A DNA stretch of 64,000 bases, from NCBI RefSeq assembly GCF_006494715.1, contig NZ_CP041151.1:2542001-2606000 (forward strand), written 5' to 3'. Origin of the DNA: Shewanella sp. SNU WT4 (lineage in GTDB: Bacteria; Pseudomonadota; Gammaproteobacteria; Enterobacterales; Shewanellaceae). The translations under genes were made by a program, and so were the position numbers. Position 1 is the first letter of the stretch. The number at the start of each line of letters is the position of its first letter. Shown here in pieces: positions 16,392-27,290 of this stretch. Under the pieces are notes generated by a model. The model saw only the letters and a program-made list of their open reading frames with translations, had not been told where the DNA came from and ran no database searches.

Positions 16392-17984
16392 ATGAATCCA
16401 ACACTTGTACTCGCTACCAACCTTGAACCTCACTTTCATTCAGCATTGTCTGAAAAGAGTAAACTCTCAGATATTTTACTCGGCCAAACTCGATTAGTGT
16501 CGACCTTTACCTTAGCCAGCCAATTAGAGCAGCAGTACTTGTACATTGCCGATTACGTGGGTATGGACAGACAGGCGGTGTTTCAGGCCATAGCCCACCA
16601 AAACAAGCAAGAATTTGAGTATCTCCACGGTAATATTCGCCGTAGCCATTTGTTTGGCAAAAACAAACAACAACCAGGGCTATTGAACTCAGATAAGCTA
16701 GTGTTTATTTGCGCTGAAAGTTTATTGCGGTTTGAAAATTTATGGCATGGCTTAATTCAAGCACTGATCAACCATAAGATTGACTATAACAACGGCGAAC
16801 AAGATCAAGTTAACTGTCAGTTAGTGCTGATAGGTAATAGCCAACTATTTGCTGAGTTAACCTATCACGACCCTAAGTTCACTCAATTATTCCCGTTATT
16901 GGCTGAATCTAATTCAGAGCTTGATCTCAATCAGCATAATGCCGCGGATTATTGCCGATTCTTGCAAGCCCTCGCCGCGCGTAAAAAGCTGACGTTGCAA
17001 GCATCAGCGCTGCAACCATTACTTAAGTATTCGTCGCGTCAATGTGAACACCAAGATAGATTAAGTCTTAATATGGTGCAGTTCTCGCAATTAATGCTGC
17101 AAGCAAGCGTATTGGCACAAGCCACAGAGTTAGATGCTGCTGCCATTAATCAAGCTTTGGCCGAGCTGCACTTTCGTCATAATTCTTCTGAGCAATATTC
17201 AGCCCAAAATTTTGATGATGCTTTCATAGTGTTAGAAACCGATGGTGAAGTTGTTGGCCAGATTAATGGCCTGACAGTTATCGATAGCCCAGATTTTAGC
17301 TATGGCGAACCCGCCAGAATTACTGCATCAGTTCATTATGGTGATGGTGAAGTCGCCGATATTGAGCGTAAATCAGAGCTTGGCGGCAACATTCACGCTA
17401 AGGGTATGATGATCCTATCGGCTTGTCTTTATCGCGTATTTGGCCGTGACGCCCCGCTCCACCTCAACGCTAACATAGTGTTTGAACAATCTTATCAAGA
17501 GATTGATGGTGATAGCGCTTCCTTGGCTGAATATTGCGCGCTGATGTCCGCCATTGCAGAGCGTCCTATCATCCAAAGCATTGCTGTTACTGGCGCGCTC
17601 GATCAAATGGGTAATGTTCAAGCTATTGGGGGCGTTAACGAGAAAATCGAAGGTTTCTTTAACCTCTGTAACAGTCGTCAACTGACTGGCCGTCAAGGGG
17701 TTATGATCCCTAAAGCCAATGTGTGTCAGTTAAATTTAAAGCCTGAAGTGATTGATGCCATTAAACAAGGTCAGTTTCAGCTCTATCAAGTTGAACATAT
17801 TGACCAAGCTGTAGAAATATTAATGGACATGCCTGCAGGCGTTGCCGATGAGGATGACAACTACCCAGATGAAACCCTCTATGGCCTAGTGCAGCAACGT
17901 TTGGACAAATTAGCAGGCCATGACGATGACCCGCTGACTTGGCGTGAAAAGTTCAAATTGTTGTTTGCTAGTCGCAACGATTGA
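16392..17984 (+). CDS. ycbZ: Lon-like protease YcbZ (LonH)
   Basis: 530 residues. The C-terminal third is a Lon proteolytic domain (peptidase S16): GGNIHAKGMMILSACL, the serine segment DGDSASLAEYCALMSA and the lysine segment GGVNEKIEGFFNLC, which together give the Ser-Lys dyad. The N-terminal part lines up with the degenerate ATPase region of the YcbZ family; I see no GxxGxGK(T/S) P-loop, as in E. coli YcbZ. The gene ends 71 bp before fabA, the same order as in E. coli (ycbZ-fabA-rmf). Substrates are not known from the sequence. Confidence 0.93.
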   Translation: MNPTLVLATNLEPHFHSALSEKSKLSDILLGQTRLVSTFTLASQLEQQYLYIADYVGMDRQAVFQAIAHQNKQEFEYLHGNIRRSHLFGKNKQQPGLLNSDKLVFICAESLLRFENLWHGLIQALINHKIDYNNGEQDQVNCQLVLIGNSQLFAELTYHDPKFTQLFPLLAESNSELDLNQHNAADYCRFLQALAARKKLTLQASALQPLLKYSSRQCEHQDRLSLNMVQFSQLMLQASVLAQATELDAAAINQALAELHFRHNSSEQYSAQNFDDAFIVLETDGEVVGQINGLTVIDSPDFSYGEPARITASVHYGDGEVADIERKSELGGNIHAKGMMILSACLYRVFGRDAPLHLNANIVFEQSYQEIDGDSASLAEYCALMSAIAERPIIQSIAVTGALDQMGNVQAIGGVNEKIEGFFNLCNSRQLTGRQGVMIPKANVCQLNLKPEVIDAIKQGQFQLYQVEHIDQAVEILMDMPAGVADEDDNYPDETLYGLVQQRLDKLAGHDDDPLTWREKFKLLFASRND

Positions 17985-18055
17985 TCTGATCGGAGTTGTT
18001 TAGCGTACACGTGTTAGCTAATCTGGGCGCAACAATTATAGGAGTACCCATTTCA

Positions 18056-18571
18056 ATGACTAACGCTAGCAGTTTCAGCAAACAACAACTTATCGCCTGC
18101 GGCTATGGTGACATTTTTGGTGCAGATGCCCCACGTCTGCCCATAGACAACATGTTGATGATCGACAGAGTTATCAAGATCAATGCCGATGGCGGTGAAT
18201 TTGGCAAAGGCGAACTGATTGCTGAACTTGATATCAACCCTGATCTGTGGTTTTTTGGTTGTCATTTTAATGGCGACCCTGTCATGCCTGGCTGCCTAGG
18301 TTTAGATGCCATGTGGCAACTGGTTGGTTTCTTCCTCGCATGGGAAGGCGCTAAAGGCAAAGGTAGAGCCCTTGGCGTAGGCGAAGTCAAATTTACTGGT
18401 CAAGTATTACCTACTGCTAAAAAAGTCACCTACAAGCTTACCATTAAGCGTAAGGTGTATCGTAAGCTGATTATGGGCATTGCTGATGCGACTATGGAAG
18501 TGGATGGTCGTGAAATTTACAGTGCCACTGACTTAAAAGTGGGTGTGTTTAGCGATACTTCGCAGTTTTAA
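18056..18571 (+). CDS. fabA: 3-hydroxyacyl-[ACP] dehydratase/trans-2-decenoyl-ACP isomerase
   Basis: 171 residues, the expected FabA length. Catalytic His70 ([16 protein letters not shown]) and Asp84 (LGLDAMWQL) are in the canonical positions. The enzyme dehydrates 3-hydroxydecanoyl-ACP and isomerises the product, starting unsaturated fatty acid synthesis in the cytosol. ATG at 18056 (GGAG 11 bases upstream) gives the standard N-terminus; an in-frame upstream extension to 17996 is not supported. It is probably cotranscribed with ycbZ or read from a promoter at its 3' end. It converges on rmf. Confidence 0.98.
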   Translation: MTNASSFSKQQLIACGYGDIFGADAPRLPIDNMLMIDRVIKINADGGEFGKGELIAELDINPDLWFFGCHFNGDPVMPGCLGLDAMWQLVGFFLAWEGAKGKGRALGVGEVKFTGQVLPTAKKVTYKLTIKRKVYRKLIMGIADATMEVDGREIYSATDLKVGVFSDTSQF

Positions 18572-18602
18572 TCGCGTTAAAAGAATCATCCATCTACAGC
18601 GT

Positions 18603-18629
18603 AAAAAAAAGCCCTCGTCGAGAGGGCTG
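18603..18629 (-). terminator. rmf terminator (also between fabA and rmf)
   Basis: The stem AGCCCTC/GAGGGCT with loop GTCGA is followed on the minus strand by eight T residues, directly after the rmf stop. On the plus strand no T-run follows, so it mainly serves rmf. Confidence 0.88.
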
Positions 18630-18635
18630 GTAAGC

Positions 18636-18812
18636 TTACTTCACAAGTAGACCATTATGTCGGTCTTCAATCCCTTCCCGCCAGCCACCAAGCCATTGGG
18701 ACTTTGAATCAAGATTCGCGTAAGGACAGTTTTCTTTTGAACGTCCACCAACTCCAGCCTGAAAACCTTTTGAAAAAGCTCTGTCCAATCGATCTCTTTT
18801 TTGTCTTTTCAT
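18636..18812 (-). CDS. rmf: ribosome modulation factor
   Basis: 58 residues beginning MKRQKRDRLDRAFSKGFQAG and containing GGRSKENCPY and SQWLGGWREG, the family signature. RMF binds 70S ribosomes in slow growth or stationary phase and leads to 100S dimers. I start it at the ATG at 18812, where homologues begin; the frame extends to 18896 without support. It keeps the E. coli position downstream of and convergent with fabA. Expression is ppGpp- or growth-rate controlled in relatives; no site for this is evident here. Confidence 0.97.
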   Translation of the reverse strand: MKRQKRDRLDRAFSKGFQAGVGGRSKENCPYANLDSKSQWLGGWREGIEDRHNGLLVK

Positions 18813-18944
18813 GTAAGCGTCCTCGGTTCCATATACAGACGAAGCATGCGCTTCACTAGTATGAATAGAACTTTTTTTAGACGAGATCAATCGCAAAATT
18901 TGGGTATTTTAGCCGCGAAATATTAAGGTATTGAGATCATTGCC

Positions 18945-18976
18945 TAAAAAAAATCGACGCTAGGCGTCGATTTTTG
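18945..18976. terminator. bidirectional terminator between rmf and the DUF3466 gene
   Basis: The stem AAAATCGACGC/GCGTCGATTTTT with loop TAG has an A-run on one side and a T-run on the other. It lies about 95 bp beyond the stop of the minus-strand gene at 19070. Confidence 0.85.
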
Positions 18977-19069
18977 ATACAAACTGTCAATTGTGATTTA
19001 TTTAAGCTTCATTTAAGCGTTATTTAAAGCAGAGTTAAATCTGCCTTAAGCTCAATGTACGGCTTTAGC

Positions 19070-20968
19070 TTAGCTAAATTTACGACGTAACCACAGAAGT
19101 GGCAGTAATGCCAATGCCCAAATCATAGCACCACCTTTGCGCTCATACGGTACATCCGTGCCATTATCATCAACTTCGGTACAAGCTACACCGCCAGCCG
19201 CTGGAGTTAATACTACCGAGCGCGGTAAATAAGAGGTCACAGGCTCGCCATAACCGTTAAGTTCGAATAATGGACCGTTAGTTCCTAGTACAGGGTCGCC
19301 TTTAGCATCCAGTTTGTACTTAGGCTTACGCACAAACACTGTGCCAACGATAACGCCATCATCATTAATACTCACAGCATCCACTAATTTGAAATCAGCG
19401 CTATAACTCAGCTCTTTACCATTACCATCCTTAACCACAATCGGATGACGAGCCCACTTACCATCAGTCTGGCTATAACCTTTAGACTCACAGGTTAACT
19501 GCTTATTGAGGTTAACAAACTCGCCTTTGCCGTCATTGCCATTCATATCAAAATAAAAAGCTTCTTTCGGCCGTGGTAACTCTTTTTCATAAGTGGTTTC
19601 AATATAACCAACCACTATGCCGTTATTGTTAATACTCTTTGGCTTACTCGATAAATCAGAAGTAAACGGACGGAAATCATTCGGGATAACAATAGTGTTT
19701 GTTGTACTGTCATCAGTAGCAGTAGTATCGAAATAAAAGAACTTATCGCGAACATAACCTTCAATGTAGCTCTTAAAACTACCCACCAAAATACCCTTAT
19801 CATTGATATCTGTGGCAATCGAGTTAAATACGTCATTGTCACGCACTGGCACCCGATGATGCACGTACTTACCAGTATCTAGAGTCCAGTAAGCAGCGTC
19901 ATTTCTCAGGTTTTTAGTATCACCATAGCGATATGTATGTGAGCGCCCAACCACAGTTCCTTCACTATTAATACCAAGGCCTTGGGCGGTAAAAATAGTA
20001 TTAGTGTCAGTTGTTTCTAAGCCTAAAGGTAATATAAGCGCATCACCTGCAACAGCAGAGCGTTCGGCATTTAATTGCCATACGGCTGCACGCAACTGAT
20101 ATTGAATACCACTTTGACCATTAAGATCTGGAAATTGGTATTGCTGAATACAAACTTCTTTTGGCATAGTGGTGCTTGTACTAGTCAAGCATAAATCTAA
20201 ATTATCAGAAGTAGCTTTATTAATGCCGGTACTGGCAAAACCTGCCACTAATCCTGAGTTATTGACAGCGGCACCTATTGATAACCCGCCCAGTTCAGCA
20301 GTTTTACCATCTTTTACATACTGGGTATAAGGCGGTAATAGTGGCACTTCTGCGCCTGCGGCATTAACAGCTACACCGCGCTCTTCATATGCGCGGTAAT
20401 ACCATAGCTTTTGGGTCGTTGAATCACCGACATACGGCTTAGTCTCTTGCTTTGCTGACATACTGCCGACTTTGACACCGTCATCAGCAATCGCAAATAA
20501 CGACACATCCACTGAATTATCTGGTGCAGGTGCATTTTCATTGTCAGTTGTTGCTGTCTGGCCATTAATCTTTAAAAAAATGGGTGTCCAAGGCGCTGGG
20601 CTCGAGTTACTTTCGGCCTTGAAGCTGAAGTTGTTAGCTAAGATTGGCTCCAAAATGGAGTAACGAATTTGCTCTGATGGAGCAATGCCGTTGTCTTCAT
20701 CAAGAATGCCGCCATCTTCGATGTCGCCATCACTGAGTTTTTTACGCCCCTGTGATAAACCCACCATTTGCAGAATACCATCAACTGACGCAACACCAGT
20801 GCCATAACCGTTACGAGTACCAGTTAAGCTACCATCAATGTCAGGAGATCCATCCGGCTTATAGATGATGTTCTGGATTTCGTATACCGGCGCCGCATTC
20901 ACACTGGCAATTGTGCTTAATACGGCAATCGCTACTCCAGATAATGCAACTTCCAACTTCAACTTCAT
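19070..20968 (-). CDS. DUF3466 family secreted protein with GlyGly-CTERM-like tail
   Basis: 632 residues. A signal peptide is clear (MKLKLEVALSGVAIAVLSTIASVNA). The body is made of repeated units of the type 'INNNGIVVGY', 'INSEGTVVGRSH', 'INDKGILVGSF', 'INDDGVIVGTV', the HAF/DUF3466 repeat pattern that probably forms a beta-propeller. The last 21 residues are GGAMIWALALLPLLWLRRKFS: a Gly-Gly, a hydrophobic helix and a basic end, which is the GlyGly-CTERM sorting-signal layout recognised by rhombosortase. It should therefore be processed at the membrane and secreted or surface attached. Function unknown. It is located 29 bp downstream of uup and may share its transcript. Confidence 0.85.
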   Translation of the reverse strand: MKLKLEVALSGVAIAVLSTIASVNAAPVYEIQNIIYKPDGSPDIDGSLTGTRNGYGTGVASVDGILQMVGLSQGRKKLSDGDIEDGGILDEDNGIAPSEQIRYSILEPILANNFSFKAESNSSPAPWTPIFLKINGQTATTDNENAPAPDNSVDVSLFAIADDGVKVGSMSAKQETKPYVGDSTTQKLWYYRAYEERGVAVNAAGAEVPLLPPYTQYVKDGKTAELGGLSIGAAVNNSGLVAGFASTGINKATSDNLDLCLTSTSTTMPKEVCIQQYQFPDLNGQSGIQYQLRAAVWQLNAERSAVAGDALILPLGLETTDTNTIFTAQGLGINSEGTVVGRSHTYRYGDTKNLRNDAAYWTLDTGKYVHHRVPVRDNDVFNSIATDINDKGILVGSFKSYIEGYVRDKFFYFDTTATDDSTTNTIVIPNDFRPFTSDLSSKPKSINNNGIVVGYIETTYEKELPRPKEAFYFDMNGNDGKGEFVNLNKQLTCESKGYSQTDGKWARHPIVVKDGNGKELSYSADFKLVDAVSINDDGVIVGTVFVRKPKYKLDAKGDPVLGTNGPLFELNGYGEPVTSYLPRSVVLTPAAGGVACTEVDDNGTDVPYERKGGAMIWALALLPLLWLRRKFS

Positions 20969-20997
20969 GTTTTTATTATCCTGTCGTTATTGTGATT

Positions 20998-22935
20998 TTA
21001 CTTCATCGACTCCAGCGCTTCCCAACGCTCAAAGCAAATCTCAAGTTGTTGTTCTTGTTCAGTCAAACGCGCAAGTGTGTCATTAACGACATCCTGAGCT
21101 TGATTGTAGAAATTGGCTTCGCTAATTTGCTGTTGCAATTGCTCAATCTTAATTTCCAACGCTTCCATTAACTTAGGCAGTTCATCCAATTCGCGTTGAA
21201 GTTTGTAAGATAACTTCTTAGCGGGCGCCGCCGCTTTCACGGGTTCTGCTGCGGTAGGTTTGGTTTCGATTACATTTTCTGTTTTTAATTCCGAAACTTT
21301 TGCACTTGAGTCTTCGCTATCGCGATAAAAGCTCGCGCCTTGTTCAACGGCATCTTGGTAACCACCCACAAACTCCGCCCAACGACCGTTACCGGCATAC
21401 CACCAACTACTGGTCACTGTATTGTCGATAAAGGATCTGTCATGACTGACGATTATCAAGGTTCCCTGATAATCAGTTAACATCGACTCTAACAGCTCAA
21501 GTGTCTCAATATCTAGATCATTGGTTGGTTCGTCAAGTACGATTAAGTTAGCAGGGCGTAATAATAACCTCGCTAATAATAAGCGGTTTTTCTCGCCACC
21601 CGACAAAGCTTTCACTGGCGTACGAGCACGCATTGGTGAAAACAAGAAGTCTTGCAGGTAACTAAGAATATGGCGGTCTTGGCCATTGACGGTAACCATT
21701 TGCTTACCTTCACCGACGTTTTCTTCAACGGTTTTCTCTGGATCTAAGGCTTCGCGATACTGGTCGAAATACGCAACTTGTAGCTTAGTACCACACTTAA
21801 GTTCGCCCGATTGTGGCTCTAACTGTTCCAACAATAACTTAATTAAGGTCGACTTACCGCAACCATTCGGGCCAATCAAAGCAATACGGTCGCCACGCAT
21901 GACAGTCGTGCTAAAGTTATTAACCAAGTTTTTGTCCGGCAGGTTGTAGCATAATGATTTAACATCAAACACCAGCTTACCGCTGCGATCATTATCAGAC
22001 ACCGCCATATTGACGCCGCCTTGACGATTAATCCGCTCTAAACGCTCAGTGCGTAACGCTTTTAAGGCGCGCACGCGGCCTTCATTGCGGGTACGACGCG
22101 CTTTAACCCCTTGACGGATCCACACTTCTTCATCAGCTAACTTCTTATCAAAGTTGGCATTATGCTCAGCTTCAACCCGCAGCCATTCAGCCTTACCGTC
22201 TAAATAAGTTTGGTAATTGCCAGGCCATGAAGTCACAACACCGCGGTCTAAGTCAACGATGCGTGTCGCCATCCGCGAAATAAAGCCGCGATCGTGCGAG
22301 ATAAATACAATGGCGCCTTTAAAGCCAAGTAAGAATTGCTCTAACCATTCAATGGTATCAATATCTAAATGGTTAGTTGGCTCATCGAGTAACAGTAAAT
22401 CTGGCTCACTGATCAAGGCGCGGGCTAACGCCACTTTACGCTGCCAGCCGCCGGACAATTCCGACAGCGCTGTGTCTGGGTCTATGCCTAAACGTTTGCA
22501 GTGACTATCAATTCGACTGTCTAACTGCCAACCGTTTAAATGGTCAAGCTGCTCTTGTAAACGCTCCATTTGCTTAAGCATTTTTTCCATTTCATCGGCA
22601 TCAACTGAACCAATGCGATGTGAAATATCATGATACTGCTCAAGTACCTTACCGACTTCTTCTAAGCCATCAGCGATATAACTATATACAGAGCCTTGCT
22701 CTTGCTTCGGCGGATCTTGCTGCAAGCGGCTAACTTTTACATCATTAGCTATGTTGAACTCGCCTTCATCCAGCAATAAATCACCGCACAGCACTTTTAA
22801 TAATGTCGACTTACCGGCGCCATTACGACCCACAATACACACGCGTTCACCCGGCTCAATAGTAAATTCAGCCGCTTTCAATAATGGGGTGTAACCGTAG
22901 GCTAACGAGCCTCTATTAATACGAACCAGACTCAC
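20998..22935 (-). CDS. uup: ABC-F ATPase Uup
   Basis: 645 residues with two ABC ATPase domains and no membrane segment. Walker A motifs are GRNGAGKST (about 37) and GPNGCGKST (about 355); the signatures are LSGGWQRKVALARAL and [17 protein letters not shown]-terminal coiled coil (about 575-645) is the DNA-binding tail that separates Uup from other ABC-F proteins. In E. coli Uup affects precise transposon excision and ribosome or replication-intermediate processing. Its stop and start abut the neighbours: the glutaredoxin-like gene ends one base before it. Confidence 0.95.
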   Translation of the reverse strand: MSLVRINRGSLAYGYTPLLKAAEFTIEPGERVCIVGRNGAGKSTLLKVLCGDLLLDEGEFNIANDVKVSRLQQDPPKQEQGSVYSYIADGLEEVGKVLEQYHDISHRIGSVDADEMEKMLKQMERLQEQLDHLNGWQLDSRIDSHCKRLGIDPDTALSELSGGWQRKVALARALISEPDLLLLDEPTNHLDIDTIEWLEQFLLGFKGAIVFISHDRGFISRMATRIVDLDRGVVTSWPGNYQTYLDGKAEWLRVEAEHNANFDKKLADEEVWIRQGVKARRTRNEGRVRALKALRTERLERINRQGGVNMAVSDNDRSGKLVFDVKSLCYNLPDKNLVNNFSTTVMRGDRIALIGPNGCGKSTLIKLLLEQLEPQSGELKCGTKLQVAYFDQYREALDPEKTVEENVGEGKQMVTVNGQDRHILSYLQDFLFSPMRARTPVKALSGGEKNRLLLARLLLRPANLIVLDEPTNDLDIETLELLESMLTDYQGTLIIVSHDRSFIDNTVTSSWWYAGNGRWAEFVGGYQDAVEQGASFYRDSEDSSAKVSELKTENVIETKPTAAEPVKAAAPAKKLSYKLQRELDELPKLMEALEIKIEQLQQQISEANFYNQAQDVVNDTLARLTEQEQQLEICFERWEALESMK

Positions 22936-22936
22936 A

Positions 22937-23164
22937 CTACTCTCCTACAAAGGCGACGACAGCCGCCAAATCAAATGGCCACGATAATTCTTGTGAACTA
23001 TCACGGCGAGCCAACACTGGAATACTGATGCCATAACGCGCCACTAATGCTTCATCATCGCAAATATCTTGCAACTCAGCTTTTATGTTGGCGCTGGCTA
23101 ATAAGGCTGCTGCTTGCTCACACAAGTGACAGCCATCAGTGTGATATAAAATCCACTCAGGCAT
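22937..23164 (-). CDS. glutaredoxin-like protein (DUF836)
   Basis: 75 residues. The thioredoxin-fold redox motif CHLC sits at residues 12-15 ([19 protein letters not shown]) and the cis-Pro is in SIPVLAR. This is the DUF836/glutaredoxin 2-like group, whose substrates are not known. It overlaps the end of rlmKL by 8 bp and precedes uup by one base, so rlmKL, this gene and uup form one operon. Confidence 0.88.
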   Translation of the reverse strand: MPEWILYHTDGCHLCEQAAALLASANIKAELQDICDDEALVARYGISIPVLARRDSSQELSWPFDLAAVVAFVGE

Positions 23165-25289
23165 GAGTGATTAACCAGACATTGTGAATTTGGGCGTTAC
23201 GCTTATAGTCCATAGGCAATAAGGCTTCATCCATGTTAGTTGCGACTAAACCAATTTTGGTTAAGGTCTCAATATCTAACTTAAACTTACGCTTATTGTT
23301 TGAGAATATAATCTCGCCGCCTGGACGCAGTAACTTCTTAAGATCAGCCAATACATTGACATGATCGCGCTGCACATCCCAAGAATCTTCCATACGCTTA
23401 GAGTTTGAGAAGGTTGGCGGATCAATAAAGATCAAGTCATAGCTCTGTTGGCAGTCTTTAACCCACTGCAAACAATCAGCTTGCTCGAAATTATACTGAC
23501 GACCCATCAAGCCATTGAGCACAAAGTTATCTTTAGCCCAATTTAAGTAAGTGTTAGACATATCGACAGTAGTGACCGACTTGGCGCCGCCCTTACCCGC
23601 ATGCACTGACGCCGAACCTGTATAGGCGAACAAGTTAAGCACATCGCGATCTTTAGCTTTTTGCCCCACTAAACGACGGGTCAATCTATGATCCAGGAAC
23701 AAACCAGTATCAAGATAATCCGTCAAGTTCAGCTTGAACTTACAGCCATATTCAGTGGTGATTAATTCGAGCTTATCTTTATTAAGATTCAGCTTTTGAT
23801 ACTGACTCACACCCTTTTGACGCTCACGGGTCTTAATGATGATTTTGTCGGTATTCACGCCAGAGGCCATCGGCAGTGCTAACAGCATGTCTGTCATGCG
23901 GCGCTTAGTGATGTTTTCTGGAATATTGGCAGGTGCGCTATATTCTTGCACGACTACATAATCAAGGTATCTATCAATGGCAGCATTGTATTCAGGAATG
24001 TCAGCATCATAAATTCGATAGCTATCAATACCCTCTTTCTTAGCCCACTTTTCTAACGCTTTAATATTCTTCTTTAAGCGGTTTGCAAAAGGCAGAGCGA
24101 CAGTGCTGATATCAATACCATCAAGGCTCACCACTTCACGGCGAGTACTATTAGCATGCAAGGTATATAAGTTAAATACACACTCGAGCGCGCCGTTAAA
24201 CATCTTCATCTGTTTATCAGCTTTAAGCTTCATCGATGATACAAGTTCAACATCGCTACATAACATGGCAACTTTCCAGCCACCAAAATCACGTTTAAAC
24301 TTATCACCCAACTGATAATACAGTTGCAGTAAGCCCGACATATTGCCTAATCGCTCACCATAAGGCGGGTTAGTGACAACATAACCAGTCTCTGCCGTTG
24401 GCATTACGGTTAAAGCATCGGCACGGTTAAATTCGATTAAATGTGACACACCCGCGTGCTCAGCATTGCGCTTAGCCAAAGCCACCACGTGACCATCAAT
24501 GTCAGAACCCGTGAATTGAATTTTACACGCAGTTAAGCCCGCGCTAGCGCGCTGCTCTGCTTCGTCCTTCACTAACTGCCATGCAGCAGGACGATGGGCA
24601 CGCCAATGTTCAAAACCAAAACGGGTACGATTAATCGCAGGAGCTACATCAGCAGCCATTAACGCCGCTTCAATCAGTACAGTACCGCTACCACAGAATG
24701 GGTCCATTAAGGTCTGCTGATCATGCGCCCAACCACTGCGATGTAACATATGTACCGCTAAATTTTCTTTCAACGGCGCTTCACCAGTGCGGTCACGATA
24801 ACCACGTTGATGCATAGCAGGGCCAGAGAAGTTCAAACCTATGGTAATTTGATTGTTGCGGTAATGCGCATCGAGGCGGATATCAGCGTCAGTGCGGCTA
24901 ACATCAGGGCGACGATCGCAATCTTCACGGAAACGGTCAACCACGGCATCTTTAATCTTTAAGGCGCCGAACTGAGTGTTATTAATGAAACCACCCGTGC
25001 CATGGAAATCGATACTAAAGGTACGGCGATAATCAAAATGGCTCGGCCAGTCAATACAATAGGCAGCATCATAGAGTTGTTGCGCTGTCTCACATGGACC
25101 TTTATAGATGATCAAGACTAAGCGACTGGCCAAACGGCTCCACATCACAATTTGATAGGCTTGTTCAATGGAAGCAGAGAAATAACAACCCGCGACACTC
25201 TCTCTAACTTCAACAGCACCTAATGATGTTAATTCGCCCGCTAAGGCATACTCAAAGCCCTTTGGGGCTGCGGCAAAAAATGAATACAT
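23157..25289 (-). CDS. rlmL: bifunctional 23S rRNA methyltransferase RlmKL (m2G2445 and m7G2069)
   Basis: 711 residues, the usual length for the fused enzyme. Order: THUMP RNA-binding domain (about 45-155), RlmL methyltransferase with NPPYGERLG near 310, and C-terminal RlmK-type methyltransferase with [11 protein letters not shown] near 620. It methylates G2445 and G2069 of 23S rRNA. I start at ATG 25289 ([14 protein letters not shown]), which matches family N-termini; the frame runs on to 25325. It leads the rlmKL-grx-uup operon. Confidence 0.96.
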   Translation of the reverse strand: MYSFFAAAPKGFEYALAGELTSLGAVEVRESVAGCYFSASIEQAYQIVMWSRLASRLVLIIYKGPCETAQQLYDAAYCIDWPSHFDYRRTFSIDFHGTGGFINNTQFGALKIKDAVVDRFREDCDRRPDVSRTDADIRLDAHYRNNQITIGLNFSGPAMHQRGYRDRTGEAPLKENLAVHMLHRSGWAHDQQTLMDPFCGSGTVLIEAALMAADVAPAINRTRFGFEHWRAHRPAAWQLVKDEAEQRASAGLTACKIQFTGSDIDGHVVALAKRNAEHAGVSHLIEFNRADALTVMPTAETGYVVTNPPYGERLGNMSGLLQLYYQLGDKFKRDFGGWKVAMLCSDVELVSSMKLKADKQMKMFNGALECVFNLYTLHANSTRREVVSLDGIDISTVALPFANRLKKNIKALEKWAKKEGIDSYRIYDADIPEYNAAIDRYLDYVVVQEYSAPANIPENITKRRMTDMLLALPMASGVNTDKIIIKTRERQKGVSQYQKLNLNKDKLELITTEYGCKFKLNLTDYLDTGLFLDHRLTRRLVGQKAKDRDVLNLFAYTGSASVHAGKGGAKSVTTVDMSNTYLNWAKDNFVLNGLMGRQYNFEQADCLQWVKDCQQSYDLIFIDPPTFSNSKRMEDSWDVQRDHVNVLADLKKLLRPGGEIIFSNNKRKFKLDIETLTKIGLVATNMDEALLPMDYKRNAQIHNVWLITHA

Positions 25290-25325
25290 GTAATACGCTA
25301 CGACGCTACCAAAATAAACGCGCAT

Positions 25326-25592
25326 TATACATGGTCATGGCTATAAATGATAAACCTTGCTGCATCCTAACTCGCTTTTTCTTCTATATAGACAGTACAA
25401 CTACCGTTACATGGCAAAGACACAAGGTTTAATCGTGATGTTGAGCCTAATAGATGTCGTGCGGCAACTCGTTGACTCATAATGCTAACCTCGTAAAAAC
25501 ATCCAACATGCGGTTAAATTACGCGCATCGCCTGATATAACAACAAATCGTTTAGTGAGTAGGCAGGTAAACCCAACTTAATGGAATAGTCC
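25326..25592. other. non-coding gap between rlmKL and the tRNA-fMet array
   Basis: No supported gene. A 23-codon open frame (starting MAKTQGLIVML, plus strand, near 25412) has no ribosome-binding site. The region must hold the rlmKL promoter, but I cannot place it with confidence. Confidence 0.4.
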
Positions 25593-25621
25593 TTGCATTA
25601 GATAGGATGCATCGCTATAGT
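25593..25621 (+). promoter_or_regulatory. sigma70 promoter of the initiator tRNA array
   Basis: -35 TTGCAT, exact 17-bp spacer, -10 TATAGT, followed by a GC-rich discriminator (TCGCCTCG) typical of stable-RNA promoters under growth-rate and stringent control. It lies about 78 bp before the first tRNA, and I see no comparable promoter inside the array. Confidence 0.8.
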
Positions 25622-25699
25622 TCGCCTCGTTCTGAAGCAGCAGCGAAATTAACCAGTTACTTACTGCTAAATACGTTGTGTTTAAGAGCAACAATCGGA

Positions 25700-25776
<77 letters not shown>

Positions 25777-25813
25777 CTTCCTTATGATGAAGTAAAACTG
25801 ATAAACAATCGGA

Positions 25814-25890
<77 letters not shown>

Positions 25891-25927
25891 CTTCCTTATG
25901 ATGAAGTAAAACTGATAAACAATCGGA

Positions 25928-26004
<77 letters not shown>

Positions 26005-26042
26005 CTTCCTTATTAAGAAGCAAAACTGATAATACAATCGGA

Positions 26043-26119
<77 letters not shown>

Positions 26120-26157
26120 TTTCCTTATTAAGAAGCAAAACTGATAATACAATCGGA

Positions 26158-26234
<77 letters not shown>

Positions 26235-26272
26235 TTTCCTTATTAAGAAGCAAAACTGATAATACAATCGGA

Positions 26273-26349
<77 letters not shown>

Positions 26350-26387
26350 CTTCCTTATTAAGAAGCAAAATTAATAATACAATCGGA

Positions 26388-26464
<77 letters not shown>

Positions 26465-26502
26465 CTTCCTTATTAAGAAGCAAAGCTAATAATACAATCG
26501 GA

Positions 26503-26579
<77 letters not shown>

Positions 26580-26617
26580 CTTCCTTATTAAGAAGCAAAA
26601 CTAATAATACAATCGGA

Positions 26618-26694
<77 letters not shown>

Positions 26695-26732
26695 CTTCCT
26701 TATTAAGAAGCAAAACTAATAATACAATCGGA

Positions 26733-26809
<77 letters not shown>

Positions 26810-26827
26810 CTTCTTTACTGAAGTAAA

Positions 26828-27225
26828 ACTTACCTTAATACCCTCTTAATCTGCTATTTTTTACCCCTCAATGTTACCTTCTGAATATCTCTCGTTAGTC
26901 ACAATCATTTTTTGAATTATCCCCTACTCTTTTGCCATGATTTTCCATCGCAGTTTAATCACTTTTTACTCATCTCATTCATTGGCATATTAATCAGCAT
27001 CATCTTAGCGCTTAATTCTTGATAACGGCTCAACCGAATTAAGGGCAGGACATCGAAATGTTTTACCCCTGGAGTTAATCAAGCTCGCGATCAACCTAGC
27101 CCTTGCATTTGGATGATGCCCCCTACTCGTCACAGTAACACTCTCATTAACCGGCAAACGAGAACGGCGGACTAACCTCATTGCAGTAACATCGAATTAA
27201 TCGTGATATCCCATCATCACCGCCA
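26828..27225. other. non-coding region after the tRNA array
   Basis: About 400 bp, T-rich at first, without a supported open frame or RNA gene. I see no repeat or mobile-element remnant. Confidence 0.5.
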
Positions 27226-27253
27226 TAAAAAAACCGCCCTCTGGCGGTTTTTA
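27226..27253. terminator. bidirectional terminator downstream of the VF530 gene
   Basis: The stem AAAACCGCC/GGCGGTTTT with loop CTCT is flanked by A- and T-runs. It ends the minus-strand VF530 transcript and would block read-through from the tRNA array. Confidence 0.9.
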
Positions 27254-27290
27254 AACGTAACGCATGAAGCGCTCTTTAATGATTTAATAC

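Noticed and set aside
22217..22504. 95-codon plus-strand frame within uup
   Set aside because: Antisense shadow of the conserved ABC ATPase sequence.
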